Shown here: positions 17,858-27,156 of the stretch, one piece after another
How the letters are laid out: each line of letters opens with the position of its first letter
Position numbering within the stretch: position 1 is the stretch's first letter
Source of the DNA: an uncultured Myxococcales bacterium
GTDB taxonomy: Bacteria; Myxococcota_A; UBA9042
NCBI GenBank assembly: GCA_903919145.1
Contig: CAIXGW010000363.1
Span: 1 to 55,283 of the forward strand
Reading direction: 5' to 3'
Length of the DNA: 55,283 nt
The notes under the pieces: generated by a model
Database searches by the model: none
Told to the model about the DNA's origin: nothing
What the model saw: only the letters and a program-made list of their open reading frames with translations
Position numbers and translations under genes: made by a program

Positions 17858-18614
17858 GTTCAAGAATCCGGTTGTGGGTGGCGCCAAGGATACGGTTGGC
17901 TTCAGCAAGCGACTCAAACGTGCCGGCGTCGGTCCACTGGCCCACGCACACGTCGTACTGCAGCTGGCCGCGGGCAATGTAGGCGTTGTTGACGCTGGTG
18001 ATCTCGTACTCGCCGCGGGCCGACGGCTGGATGGCGCGGATGATGTCAAACACCTGATCGTCGTAGAGGTACAGGCCGACCACCGCCAGAGAAGACTTGG
18101 GCTGGGCCGGTTTCTCTTCGATCTCAATGACCTGGTGCTCGTCTAGCGCCGCCACGCCATAGCGCTCGGGGTCGCCGACCTGCTTGAGCAAGACCCGCGC
18201 GCCGGTCTTCTGCTTGCGAAAGCCCCCGACGTAGGGGGCGATGCTGTACTCAAAGATGTTGTCGCCCAAGATGACGCAGATCGGCGAGCCGCCAGCAAAA
18301 TTTTCTGCCAGCGCCAGGGCATGGGCAATGCCGCCGGCCTTTTCCTGGACCTTGTAAGACAGCGTGCAGCCGAATTCCTCGCCCGAGCCCAGGCAGCGCA
18401 CCACGTCGCCCATGTGGTCGGTCGAGGTGACCACCAGGATGTCTTCGATGGCGGCGGTGCGCATCTGCCGAATCAGATGGTAGATCATCGGCTCCTGACC
18501 GACCGGCAGCAGGTGCTTGTTGGTCGCTTTGGTCAGGGGATACAGGCGCGTACCCATGCCTCCGGCCAAAATCACGCCTTTGATGGACTGCTTGTGCTCT
18601 GGGGAAGGGGACAT
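17850..18614 (-). CDS. rmlA: Glucose-1-phosphate thymidylyltransferase (short form)
   Basis: 254 residues. The nucleotide-binding motif is LAGGMGTRLYPLT, where many homologues have GGSGTRL. Other landmarks are NKHLLPVGQEPMIYH, VILGDNIFE and GVAALDEHQVIEIEEKP. It makes dTDP-glucose from dTTP and glucose-1-phosphate and starts the operon rmlA-rmlB-fdtA-fdtB. An AGGAG lies about 9 bases before the ATG. The length is that of the short RmlA/StrD-like branch rather than the 290-residue enterobacterial form. Confidence 0.9.
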   Translation of the reverse strand: MSPSPEHKQSIKGVILAGGMGTRLYPLTKATNKHLLPVGQEPMIYHLIRQMRTAAIEDILVVTSTDHMGDVVRCLGSGEEFGCTLSYKVQEKAGGIAHALALAENFAGGSPICVILGDNIFEYSIAPYVGGFRKQKTGARVLLKQVGDPERYGVAALDEHQVIEIEEKPAQPKSSLAVVGLYLYDDQVFDIIRAIQPSARGEYEITSVNNAYIARGQLQYDVCVGQWTDAGTFESLAEANRILGATHNRILEHG

Positions 18615-18883
18615 GGCGCTCGCTCCTTGCTCGACGGTGCTGGCCTGAAGGCGGCGAGCCCGGCGCCGTTGGCTTACCGCTTTCGCCGCCTGGGGTCAAG
18701 GGTTGGGCTGGCGGCGCCGCCAACGCCGCAGGGGTACCTCGGCGTTGTCCAGCCCTTGCCTCTGGAATCGCGTCCGATGGCCCCTCTGCCGGCCAAAGTG
18801 GCTGAAGCCAGCTTTGCACGGCAGCAACCGCGTTGGCCGGGCTAGGGTACGCCCCGCGGTGCCCAGGAAACCAACGGGTGACG

Positions 18884-19645
18884 TCAAGTGATCTCTGGAC
18901 CGGCGCCGCCAAACTCCGCCAGCCAGGCCTGAACGACCTCGTCGGGGTAGCCGCGATGGAAGTGCCGGCGCCACGGGTAGGCAGGCCGACCGCTGCCATC
19001 CTTGAGGCGCAGCTCGTGGGTCGGGCAGATCGGCTTGGCTGGCGCGCCGGCGACCACAGTGTCTTCTGCGACGTCGCGGCCGACCGAGCTGTGGGCCCCA
19101 ACCAGCGCGCCGCGGCCAATGACTACGCCCGGCAGGACCACCGACATCGTGGCGATGGCCGCGTAGTCATGCACGGTGACACCGCGCATGACGTTGCTGG
19201 GGGGGTGCGGGTCATTGGTCAGCACCACGTAGGGGAAGATCCACACGTAGTTGCCAATGGTCGAAAGCTGGCCGATGTGGACGTTGCTGTGAAAGCGCAC
19301 GTAGTCGCCGATGGTGCAGGTGCCCTGAAGGTCGCTGAGGGTGCCGATCTGCAAGTGGCTGCCGGCGCGGGTGCCTTCGCGAACTGTCACGCGGTGGCCG
19401 GTGACCAAGCCGTCGCCAAAGGTCGAGCCGGCGTAGAAGATGCTGTGCGAGCGAATGGTCGTGTGGGCGCCCAAGACCAGCGGGCGCCCCTCTGCCCGTG
19501 GGGTTGGGGTGCCAATTTCGCAATGCGACCCAATGGTCGTATCGGCGCCGATCTGCACGTCGCCGTGGATGACGGTGAAGGGCCCGATGGTCACGCGTTC
19601 GCCGAGCTGTGCAGCGGGGGAGACAAGAGCGGTGGGGTGGATCAC
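18884..19645 (-). CDS. Left-handed beta-helix sugar N-acetyltransferase
   Basis: 253 residues starting with GTG. Hexapeptide repeats run through most of the protein (IHPTALVSPAAQLGERVTIG, VQIGADTTIGSHCEIG, TIGNYVWIFPYVVLTNDPHP, VVIGRGALVGAHSSVGRDV, VVAGAPAKPI). It most likely acetylates the 3-amino group of the dTDP-sugar made by the adjacent operon, as FdtC/QdtC do. It lies upstream of rmlA on the same strand with a 269-bp gap, in which I see no gene. The C-terminal ~35 residues are unusual for the family. Confidence 0.8.
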   Translation of the reverse strand: MIHPTALVSPAAQLGERVTIGPFTVIHGDVQIGADTTIGSHCEIGTPTPRAEGRPLVLGAHTTIRSHSIFYAGSTFGDGLVTGHRVTVREGTRAGSHLQIGTLSDLQGTCTIGDYVRFHSNVHIGQLSTIGNYVWIFPYVVLTNDPHPPSNVMRGVTVHDYAAIATMSVVLPGVVIGRGALVGAHSSVGRDVAEDTVVAGAPAKPICPTHELRLKDGSGRPAYPWRRHFHRGYPDEVVQAWLAEFGGAGPEIT

Positions 19646-19858
19646 GTTGGCCTCTCTGGGTGGTCAGCGCGTCGCCGGGATGCCGCAATTAGTGACAGCG
19701 TCTCAGCGGGTTGGACACTAGCGCCGGCGCCACACCGACCGCCACCCGCGAGGCTACGCTTGCCGCTGCACCCCGTCAACCCGAGCCCTCACCTGGACGC
19801 CCCGCTGGCCGCGGGCTATTCTGCGGGCCCCGTCGAGCGGCGGTTTGTCAGGCGGCAA

Positions 19859-21226
19859 ATGGCACGCGGTCCGCACAAGGATGTGTTTTCCAACCTGACC
19901 CAGGCCTTGGGTTTGGCCAAAGAAGGCGTCGACCGCATCGTCCAGGCCACTGCAGCTCCGCGCTTTGAGCTCCTCTACCAACTGTCGCGCCTCACCCCGG
20001 CTGAGCGGGCGCTGCGCCGGCTGGGGCCGCTGCGCGCCAAAGAGCTGCGGCGCTTTGTCGGCCACGCCCAGCTGCAGCACAGCGCTGCCCCTGGCGAATT
20101 TGAACTACTGCAGCAGTCGTCTGGGCCGCTGCTCAGCTGCGCGCCGCGCTTTGCCGATAGCCCTGCCGACCTGCAGCACCCCGCGCCGCAGCCGCTGCAG
20201 CTGCCCGGCCCAGCGCACTACGCCGCGTTGTTGCGCCGCGTTGAGGTGTTGGGCGGCTCCAGCGCCGTGCTGGTGTCGGGCCAGCGGGCCCTTTACGACC
20301 TGCGCGAATTCGACAGAGAGCGGAGGTTTCGCTATAGCGACGAAGGGTTGCACGGCTACCGCGGCGACGTGTGCGCGGTCAAGCGCCAAGGGCAGGGCCC
20401 CGATATCGCGCGAGCCATCCACCTGGGCGGAAATTACGCTTGGAATTACTATCATTTTTTGGTTGAGCTGCTGCCCCGCATGCGAGCGGTGGATCAGCTG
20501 GACCTGGATCCGACCATCCCGCTGCTGGTGGACCAGATCCATCTGGAAATTCCACAGCATCTGGCCCTGCTGAACGCCCTGAACCGCGATCAGCGGCCCT
20601 TGGTGGCGATGCAGCCAGCCGTGCGCTACCGGGTAGAGCAGCTTTACTACTGCTCGTTTCCCAGTCTGGTGGTGCCCAACTACCAGCGCATCTCCGACAT
20701 GCGGGCCACGGACACGCTGCTTGACGTGGCGGCCCTGAATTATGTGCGCGATCGGCTGCGACAGCAGGCCGCCACCGCGGCGGTTGCTGCTGCGGCGTGG
20801 CCAAAGCGGGTCTACCTGTCTCGCAAGAAAGCCAGCGACCGGCGCAAATTCAACGAGGACCAAGTGCTGGCGGCGCTGCAGCCCCTGGGCGTGGTCGCCG
20901 TCCGCCCAGAGGAATTGTCCGCGGTGGAGCAGATCTCGCTGTTTGGCGCAGCCGAATTGGTCGTGGGCGGGTCTGGGGCGGCGTTTGCCAATCTGCTGTT
21001 TTGCCAGCCGGGCTGCAAAGCCTTGATCCTTGCCAAAGAGCGGCTACAGGTCGGGCTTTTCTCCGGCCTGGCTGCCGTTGCGGGGGTGGACCTGTTGTAT
21101 GCTACGGCCAGTGCTGCGGCTGGCTCGGACTCCCCCGATCCCCACGGCGAGTTTGCGATCGACGCCAGCCGGCTGGCTAGCCTGGTGGCGGCATGGCTGG
21201 AGCAGAGCGCTCGGCCAATTGGCTGA
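19859..21226 (+). CDS. Family 61 glycosyltransferase
   Basis: 455 residues. The GT61 (DUF563) domain lies in the C-terminal 300 residues: NYAWNYYHFLVELLPRM, then LYYCSFPSLVVPNYQRIS, KRVYLSRKKASDRRKFNEDQ and GGSGAAFANLLFCQPG. It is probably a cytoplasmic transferase for a surface glycan. The ATG at 19859 is the first in-frame start after a non-coding-looking leader; no clear ribosome binding site is seen. The divergent region 19646-19858 between it and the acetyltransferase gene probably carries both promoters. Confidence 0.82.
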   Translation: MARGPHKDVFSNLTQALGLAKEGVDRIVQATAAPRFELLYQLSRLTPAERALRRLGPLRAKELRRFVGHAQLQHSAAPGEFELLQQSSGPLLSCAPRFADSPADLQHPAPQPLQLPGPAHYAALLRRVEVLGGSSAVLVSGQRALYDLREFDRERRFRYSDEGLHGYRGDVCAVKRQGQGPDIARAIHLGGNYAWNYYHFLVELLPRMRAVDQLDLDPTIPLLVDQIHLEIPQHLALLNALNRDQRPLVAMQPAVRYRVEQLYYCSFPSLVVPNYQRISDMRATDTLLDVAALNYVRDRLRQQAATAAVAAAAWPKRVYLSRKKASDRRKFNEDQVLAALQPLGVVAVRPEELSAVEQISLFGAAELVVGGSGAAFANLLFCQPGCKALILAKERLQVGLFSGLAAVAGVDLLYATASAAAGSDSPDPHGEFAIDASRLASLVAAWLEQSARPIG

Positions 21227-21263
21227 GCAGCCTGCAGCCCGGCGCCCTGGAGTCCCCGACCGC

Positions 21264-22757
21264 ATGGCCGACGCCCCCCAGTCTTCCTACAAACAGATCG
21301 TCAAGGCGACGTCGATCTTTGGCGGCGTGCAAGCCTTCAACATCCTGCTGGCCGTGGTGCGCACCAAGCTGGTAGCCGTGCTGCTGGGCCCAGCCGGCAT
21401 GGGCTTGAATGGCTTGCTGACCGGCACAACCGCCATGGTCGCCAGCTTGACCGACCTGGGTCTCAGCTTCTCGGCCGTCAAGGACATCGCGGCCGCCCAC
21501 GCCAGCGGTGACGCCCAGCGCATGGCCTTGACCGCCAAGGTATTTCGGCGGCTGGTGTGGTTCTCTGGCCTGCTTGGCACCGCCGTGACCTTGCTGGCTG
21601 CGCCGTGGCTAAGCGAGTTTGCCTTTCGCCACCGGGGATATACCCAGGCCTTCATGGTGGTGTCTGTGACGCTGCTGCTGGGCCAGCTGACGGCGTCGCG
21701 CAACGTGCTGCTGCAGGGCACGCGCCGTCTGACCGACCTGGCGATGGCCAACGTTGCCGGTGGCACCGCGGGTCTGGCTGTGTCGCTGCCGTTCTACCTG
21801 GTGTATGGCGAGCAGGGCATTGTACCGGCGATCGTGGCCAGCGCCGTGGCCAGCCTGGCGATTGCCGCCTTCTTTGGCCGGCGGGTGCAGGTCCAGGACG
21901 TCGAAGTCTCTGCCGAGCAGACCCTGGCCCTGGGCCGCAGCATGGTGGCCATGGGCATCGTGATCTCCGTCAACGGCCTGCTTCTCTCTGGCACCGCCTA
22001 TCTCCTGCGGGTCTTCATCAGTAGCCACGGTAGCTTGGCCGATGTCGGCCTGTACAGCGCGGGCTTTGGCGTGCTCAACACCTACGTCGGCATGGTGTTC
22101 AACGCCATGCTGTCGGACTACTACCCGCGCCTGACCGCTGCCATTCCTGAAGAGAGTCGCTGGCGGCAGATCGTCAACGATCAGGCTAACTTTGCCCTGC
22201 TGGTGCTGGCCCCGATTCTGGTCGGGTTCATTGTGTTTATCCGCCTTGTGGTGCTGCTGCTGTATTCGGACCGCTTTTTGGCCATCGACACCATGATGCG
22301 CTGGGCGGCGCTGGGGGTGCTGCTCAAAGCGGCCAGCTGGCCAATGGGCTTTCTGTTTGTGCCCAAGGGCCATGCGCGGCTGTTCTTTCTCAGTGAGCTC
22401 GCCGGCAACGTCTACATGCTGGCGCTGAACATCGCCGGCTACTATTGGTTTCGCTTGACGGGCCTTGGCGTGGCCTTCTGCGCGGGCTACGCCATCTACT
22501 TCTTGCAACTGGTGGTGATGACCCAGCGTGCCTATGGCTTTCACTACAACCGCGGGTTTTTCCGCTTGCTGGCCCTCCAGGGGCTGCTGAGCGTGCTGAC
22601 CTTTGGCGCCGTCTCCTGGCTGCCGCCGCTGCCCGGCTATGCGATTGGGGCGGGTGTGCTGGCTCTGTCGGGGTGGTTGTCCCTCAAGGAGCTCAACAAA
22701 CACCTGGATCTGCGGGGGTTAGTGGCCAAGGTGGTGGGGCGGCTGCGGCGCAACTAG
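21264..22757 (+). CDS. Wzx-like polysaccharide flippase (MATE/MOP fold)
   Basis: 497 residues with about 12-14 hydrophobic helices and the start MADAPQSSYKQIVKATSIFG, typical of O-antigen flippases. The segment VVRTKLVAVLLGPAGMGLNG is a common family landmark. It should transfer lipid-linked oligosaccharide units across the inner membrane. It follows the GT61 gene by 37 bases and is on the same strand, so both are probably co-transcribed. No polymerase (Wzy) or ligase is present in the window. Confidence 0.85.
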   Translation: MADAPQSSYKQIVKATSIFGGVQAFNILLAVVRTKLVAVLLGPAGMGLNGLLTGTTAMVASLTDLGLSFSAVKDIAAAHASGDAQRMALTAKVFRRLVWFSGLLGTAVTLLAAPWLSEFAFRHRGYTQAFMVVSVTLLLGQLTASRNVLLQGTRRLTDLAMANVAGGTAGLAVSLPFYLVYGEQGIVPAIVASAVASLAIAAFFGRRVQVQDVEVSAEQTLALGRSMVAMGIVISVNGLLLSGTAYLLRVFISSHGSLADVGLYSAGFGVLNTYVGMVFNAMLSDYYPRLTAAIPEESRWRQIVNDQANFALLVLAPILVGFIVFIRLVVLLLYSDRFLAIDTMMRWAALGVLLKAASWPMGFLFVPKGHARLFFLSELAGNVYMLALNIAGYYWFRLTGLGVAFCAGYAIYFLQLVVMTQRAYGFHYNRGFFRLLALQGLLSVLTFGAVSWLPPLPGYAIGAGVLALSGWLSLKELNKHLDLRGLVAKVVGRLRRN

Positions 22758-22884
22758 GGCATGGGCGTGGCCAAGCAGCTGGGCCCGCCCGCCCCGGCAG
22801 AGCATGGCGCGAACTGGCAGGAGTCCAGCAGGTGGCCGCACTCCACGGCCCGCATTGCGGCTCGCAGTGGCCCCCCCGCGACTG

Positions 22885-23772
22885 TCAGTCTGGGTGCCGC
22901 AGCGTCCAACTGCGAATGGCCCTGGCTGTGGGCAGAGGTTGCTCTACCTGCGGCGCGTGGCCACAGCCGTCGAACCACAGCCGCTGGTGGCTGGCAAACG
23001 CCTGCGAGTAGGCCAGCGCGTTGTCCAGGTGGACGATTTTTTCGTCGCGCCCGTAGGCGATCAGCACCGGCACCGGGCTGCTGGAGGGTAGTTCCGGCAT
23101 GGCGTCCAAGCCTTCCAGCGCGCGAAAGTAGTCCGCATGTTCGTGGCGGCGCGCCATCCACACGCTGGCCAAGTGGCGGGTCGCTTGGCGCGGCAGCGGC
23201 GGGCGGTGGCGGGCAAAAGACAGGTGCATCAGCTCGTCGAATTCTGCCAAGTTGGCGGGCAGCAGCAGGTCGCGCCCTGCCAGCCGTGCCTGCTCCAGGT
23301 GGGGGTGCAGCCCGCGCGGACCCGCAGCCCCCAGCAACGTGGCGCTGCGCACGCGCTGTGGAGAGTGGGCCGCCATGGCCGCCGCGTAGGCGCCGCCCAG
23401 GGAATTGCCAGCCAGGTGGGCCCGGTCGATGCCCAGCGCATCCAACACCTCAACCAGGGTCTGGGCCATGGCCGTGGGCAGCAACCGCCCGGGCTCGACC
23501 GCCGCAGCGCCGCCAAAGCCTGGCAGGTCCAGGGCGATGCACAGGTGGTCGCGGGCCAGCAGGGCCATCAGCGTCAGCCAGGTCTCTTTGGAGTCGGCAA
23601 AACCGTGCAGCAGCAGCAGGGGCCGGCCGCGGCCCGCCCGCAAGTAGGGCAGGGTCAGGTCGCCCACCTGCAGGAGGTGCTGAGTGGCCCCGGCGGCGGC
23701 GCGCAGCACCTTGAGCACGCCCTCGTACTGGCTGCGCCCGACCAGCGGATGGTTCAACAGGGCCTGGATCAT
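22885..23772 (-). CDS. Alpha/beta hydrolase
   Basis: 295 residues. The oxyanion HGFADSKETW, nucleophile elbow AGNSLGGAYAA (GxSxG as GNSLG), a likely acid in AYGRDEKIVHLDN and the terminal GCGHAPQVEQP histidine give a complete triad. It resembles lipases and meta-cleavage-type hydrolases; the substrate is unknown. A TAGGAG 7 bases upstream supports the ATG at 23772; the open frame continues to 24288 but that part is Gly/Arg-rich and not conserved-looking. It is convergent with the flippase gene. Confidence 0.82.
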   Translation of the reverse strand: MIQALLNHPLVGRSQYEGVLKVLRAAAGATQHLLQVGDLTLPYLRAGRGRPLLLLHGFADSKETWLTLMALLARDHLCIALDLPGFGGAAAVEPGRLLPTAMAQTLVEVLDALGIDRAHLAGNSLGGAYAAAMAAHSPQRVRSATLLGAAGPRGLHPHLEQARLAGRDLLLPANLAEFDELMHLSFARHRPPLPRQATRHLASVWMARRHEHADYFRALEGLDAMPELPSSSPVPVLIAYGRDEKIVHLDNALAYSQAFASHQRLWFDGCGHAPQVEQPLPTARAIRSWTLRHPD

Positions 23773-24072
23773 CGCGGTGCTCCTACGGAAACGGGGCTGG
23801 CAAAATGGCAGATTTCGCTTTCGGCCTTGCTTGCACGGTGGAGCCAAGGCAAAGAAGCGGAAGGCTTGTCGGCAATCACCCCGCCAGGCTCGTAGCCTAG
23901 CCAACCGCACAGTGTTGGGCAATTGGCGCAGGCCGCGCAGCCCCCGTGCGCCCGGCTTTCGACGCGGCCCAGCCTGTGCCAAGCGTTTTCCCCTTGCGGC
24001 ATGCAGGAGCCCAGCGTAAAGTCCGCCGCCATTGCCACCCGGGCTGAACCGCGGTGAGGCTCGGAGGGTTGC
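23773..24072. other. Divergent intergenic region
   Basis: Lies between the hydrolase gene (minus) and the HmuY-like gene (plus) and should carry both promoters. I see no gene, repeat family member or strong hairpin in it. Confidence 0.4.
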
Positions 24073-24972
24073 GTGAATCAGCAGGGATTGAAGGGATTGC
24101 TTGGTACTTTTGCCATGTTTAGCCTTGCTGTCGCCGCGGTGTCCTGCGCGGCCAGCGGCAGCTCGCCCGCCACAAGCGCCGACGCTGCAGCCCAAGCCGA
24201 CACGGCCAGCACCGATGGCAGCGCTGACGGCAGCTCCGCCGACACCGGCGCCGACTCCGCCGCCGATGCGGGTACTGACGCCGCCCAAGCCGACACCGGC
24301 GCCGACACCTCTGGCGGCATCTGCACGCCCGTCGCACCGCTGTGCACCGACGATCAGATCCTAGAGCTCAACCTGCTCAAGACCGTCAGCAAGCGCACCA
24401 TTGTCAACACCGCAGAGACCATGGGCTTTCTCAGCGAGGTTGACGCCACCGCCGGCGGTTTCAACCCCACCGAGTCCTTCCTTTACGCGCGCTTCACCGC
24501 CACCGGCTTGGAGCGGGTCGATCTCAGCGATCAGGCCGCTCTGGACTCCACCGAGTGGGATATCGCGTTCCGCCGCTACATTGTGCGCCTCAACAGCGGT
24601 GTCTCTGGCCCGTCTTGCGTCTCCGCTGGCGTCTTGCCGGTCAAGACCGACTACGAGCAGGTGACCGCCGCCTCGTCGTCCGTGACCATGAAGACCGAGG
24701 CCTACTACGACAAGGGCTGCCTGATGGTCGAAGACGGCTCGGGCCTCAAGGCCCCAGGCACCGTGCTCAGCCCCTGGTGGCAGTACGCCAATTGCGTGCA
24801 GACCACGGGAGCGGTGTTTCAGGTCCAATTGGCCGACCAGCGCAAGCTCAAGCTGATGATCACCGACTTCTACGCGCCCGCCGCGCAGAAGACCTGCAAC
24901 AGCAGCGGCGCCGTGCCCCAGGGCAGCGTGGGTGCCAAGTTGCGGATCCGCTGGGCCGAGCTGCCCAAATGA
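24073..24972 (+). CDS. HmuY-like lipoprotein
   Basis: 299 residues with a GTG start behind GGAGG (24063-24067). The lipobox is VAAVSCAAS. An Ala/Asp/Thr-rich linker (DTGADSAADAGTDAAQADTG) leads into a HmuY-type domain: LERVDLSDQAALDSTEWDIA, FRRYIVRLNSGVSGPS and, near the end, QLADQRKLKLMITDFY. HmuY proteins bind haem in Bacteroidetes; the function in this lineage is unproven. Its stop overlaps the next start (ATGA), so it is translationally coupled to the secreted metalloprotease. A protease-plus-haem-binding pair is a plausible reading, by inference only. Confidence 0.75.
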   Translation: MNQQGLKGLLGTFAMFSLAVAAVSCAASGSSPATSADAAAQADTASTDGSADGSSADTGADSAADAGTDAAQADTGADTSGGICTPVAPLCTDDQILELNLLKTVSKRTIVNTAETMGFLSEVDATAGGFNPTESFLYARFTATGLERVDLSDQAALDSTEWDIAFRRYIVRLNSGVSGPSCVSAGVLPVKTDYEQVTAASSSVTMKTEAYYDKGCLMVEDGSGLKAPGTVLSPWWQYANCVQTTGAVFQVQLADQRKLKLMITDFYAPAAQKTCNSSGAVPQGSVGAKLRIRWAELPK

Positions 24973-26540
24973 TCAACGGTTTCAAGGGTCAATTTGCAGT
25001 CTGTCGCACCGCGCTGGCGGTTCTGGCTGCCGTGGCGGCGATCCTGCCTGCGGCGGCGCACGCCAGGCCAGACAAGCCCAAATCGGGCGAGCTGTGGAAA
25101 TACGCTGACCCGACCAAGATCGAGACCCTGGACACGGCGGGAGGCGCCTTTCGCCTGCACTTTACCCGCCAGGGGCCAGACGCGGTGCCAGCCGGCGACG
25201 GCAATGCCGATGGCTTTCCTGACTATGTCCAAGAGCTTGGCGAGATGTATGAGAAGGTCCTGACCTTCTACCAAAAGCTCGGTTTTGCCAAGCCGCCCAG
25301 CGACGAGGGGGCCGGTGGTGATGGGCGTTTTGACGTCTACCTGCTTGATTTTGCTGGAAAGGGTGACGGAAACTTTGTCTCAGAGAGCTGCCTCGCCGAC
25401 GTCTGCTCTGGCTACATGGTCCAAGAGAACGACTTTGCCGACTACAGCTACCCCAGCGTGGACTACGCCAACCGCATCCTGAGCAGCCACGAATTTTTTC
25501 ACGCGGTCCAGGCCGGCTACGACGCCAAGCAGTCCAGCATCATCAGCGAAGGGACTGCCGTGTGGGCGACCGAGCAGTACGACGCCTCCCTCTATGATTT
25601 TGAGAACTTCATCCCCGGCTATCTGCAGCACCCCGATCGCTCGCTGGACAAACCGATGATCGGTCCTGTGGACGGCTTCAGCTACGGCTCCGCCTTGTTT
25701 TTTCAGTTCCTGGGCGAGCGCTACGGCCCCCAGGCGATTCTGCACCTGTGGCAGGACTGCAAGAACGGCGCCCGCGGCATCGCCAATCCCGGCTGGTTTG
25801 AGGCGCTGGCCGCCCTGTGCGAGCGAGAATTTGGCAGCTCTTTTGCAGAAGAGTTCACTACGTTTGCCATGTGGAACCTGCGCACCGCCGTCTATGCCGA
25901 CCCGGCGGTCAGCTACGCCAAGGGCGCGGCCTATCCCAAGGTGGCGTCGCTGGCAGCCAAGTTGCCCTACCGCGATGACGACTTGCGGGTGTTCTATGCT
26001 TCTAGCCAGTACTTGCGCTTTGCCCCCGAGGGCCGCGCCGAAGTGGCCGTGGTCGTGGCACCCAAGACCGATGCCAGCGGCCTGCGCCTGGGCATGGTGG
26101 CGCGCAAGGGCAAGCAGTTTGGCGAGTGGGTGTGGCTGAGCGCGCCGATGCAGCTGCCGCTGTGGACCGTGGATACCAAAGGGATGGACGAGGTCTTTGT
26201 GCTGGTCGTCAACACCGCCCAGGGCGGCGAGAGCGCCCGCGGTAGCCTGTGCGTCGGCTCGCCAGAAGAAGCGGCCAAGTGCCTGCCTGCAGCGCCGCAG
26301 CCCGATGCCACCAGCGGCAACGCCGCGGCCGATGGCGGTGGGACCAGCGGAGACAGCGCAGCGGGCGGCCAAGACGCCGCGGCGGTGGCCGACACAGCGC
26401 CGGTCAGCAAAGCTGAGCCAGATTCAGGCTGTACGGCAGCATCGGCCTCTGCCGGCGGTCGATCGGCCGGCGCCGCCTGGCTGGCGGCCGCGGCGGCTGC
26501 GGTAGCATGGCTGCGGCGGCGCAGGTCTTCGGCCACCTGA
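24969..26540 (+). CDS. Secreted metalloprotease with MYXO-CTERM-like tail
   Basis: 523 residues. A signal peptide (LAVLAAVAAILPAAAHA) precedes a catalytic region with SSHEFFHAVQAGYD near residue 175, an HExxH site in the style of MXAN_6640-type peptidases, and ISEGTAVWATEQ, which supplies the third-ligand Glu. An Ala/Asp-rich linker follows from about 440. The end, SGCTAASASAGGRSAGAAWL then AAAVAWLRRRRSSAT, has a Cys, a hydrophobic helix and an Arg cluster, the layout of a MYXO-CTERM sorting signal. It probably stays on or is released from the cell surface. Coupled to the HmuY-like gene. Confidence 0.82.
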   Translation: MINGFKGQFAVCRTALAVLAAVAAILPAAAHARPDKPKSGELWKYADPTKIETLDTAGGAFRLHFTRQGPDAVPAGDGNADGFPDYVQELGEMYEKVLTFYQKLGFAKPPSDEGAGGDGRFDVYLLDFAGKGDGNFVSESCLADVCSGYMVQENDFADYSYPSVDYANRILSSHEFFHAVQAGYDAKQSSIISEGTAVWATEQYDASLYDFENFIPGYLQHPDRSLDKPMIGPVDGFSYGSALFFQFLGERYGPQAILHLWQDCKNGARGIANPGWFEALAALCEREFGSSFAEEFTTFAMWNLRTAVYADPAVSYAKGAAYPKVASLAAKLPYRDDDLRVFYASSQYLRFAPEGRAEVAVVVAPKTDASGLRLGMVARKGKQFGEWVWLSAPMQLPLWTVDTKGMDEVFVLVVNTAQGGESARGSLCVGSPEEAAKCLPAAPQPDATSGNAAADGGGTSGDSAAGGQDAAAVADTAPVSKAEPDSGCTAASASAGGRSAGAAWLAAAAAAVAWLRRRRSSAT

Positions 26541-26660
26541 GCCGCGGCGTCGTTCAGTCAGCGTCGCACACCCTCTTGCCGGGCCGCGCCGGCCATGCGT
26601 GCGGCTGGCCCACGGGTTCGACGCGCAGGGCGCTGCAGCCAGCTAGCTCCTTGCAGCAGC

Positions 26661-26906
26661 CTACTTCTTGACTTTGCCCTTGGTCTTTTTGCCTTCGACC
26701 TTGGCCTCTTGCTTGGGCGCCTCGTCTTTCTTGGCTTCTTCCTTGCCGTCTTCGGCCTTGGCTTCGGCGTGCTTGTGGCCGCAGTTCTTGCCTTCGCAGT
26801 TCTTGCCCTGATCGCCGTGGCCCTCGCAAGCCAGGGCCGTGCCAGCGCCAAGCGCCAGGGTGACAAGGCCAAGGCTCAGAAAGCGGGCGATCTTCTTGAT
26901 GTTCAT
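26661..26906 (-). CDS. Small secreted His/Cys/Lys-rich protein
   Basis: 81 residues. A signal peptide (MNIKKIARFLSLGLVTLALG, cleavage near ALA) is followed by CEGHGDQGKNCEGKNCGHKH, with three Cys and three His that could bind metal, and then a Lys/Glu/Ala-rich tail ending KKTKGKVKK. The AGGAGT about 8 bases before the ATG is a good ribosome binding site, so it looks like a real gene. I do not recognise the family. It is convergent with the metalloprotease gene. Confidence 0.7.
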   Translation of the reverse strand: MNIKKIARFLSLGLVTLALGAGTALACEGHGDQGKNCEGKNCGHKHAEAKAEDGKEEAKKDEAPKQEAKVEGKKTKGKVKK

Positions 26907-27156
26907 CGGTAGGACTCCTAAGGGGGGATAGAGAGCAACAGCTCAGTTCAGCTTTGGTGCCACGCGCACTGCGGCGCTGCATTGTGCTAACTCCGCAGCC
27001 GGGGTCAAGCATTCCCGGGCTCCGCCGCGCAGGCTGACATGGCCGACCCTCCTGTGAGCAGTGCCTGATCTGCCGCCTGCAGCTGGATGTAACTCTGGAC
27101 GGCCGTGGTAGCCTCGTCCAGGCTGGGGCCTGCGCCCCTTTCCAATGGAGTACCCG

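Noticed and set aside
18833..19858. A plus-strand open frame running over the acetyltransferase gene
   Set aside because: Its sequence is an Ala/Asp-rich mirror of the minus-strand hexapeptide-repeat gene, which has clear family motifs.
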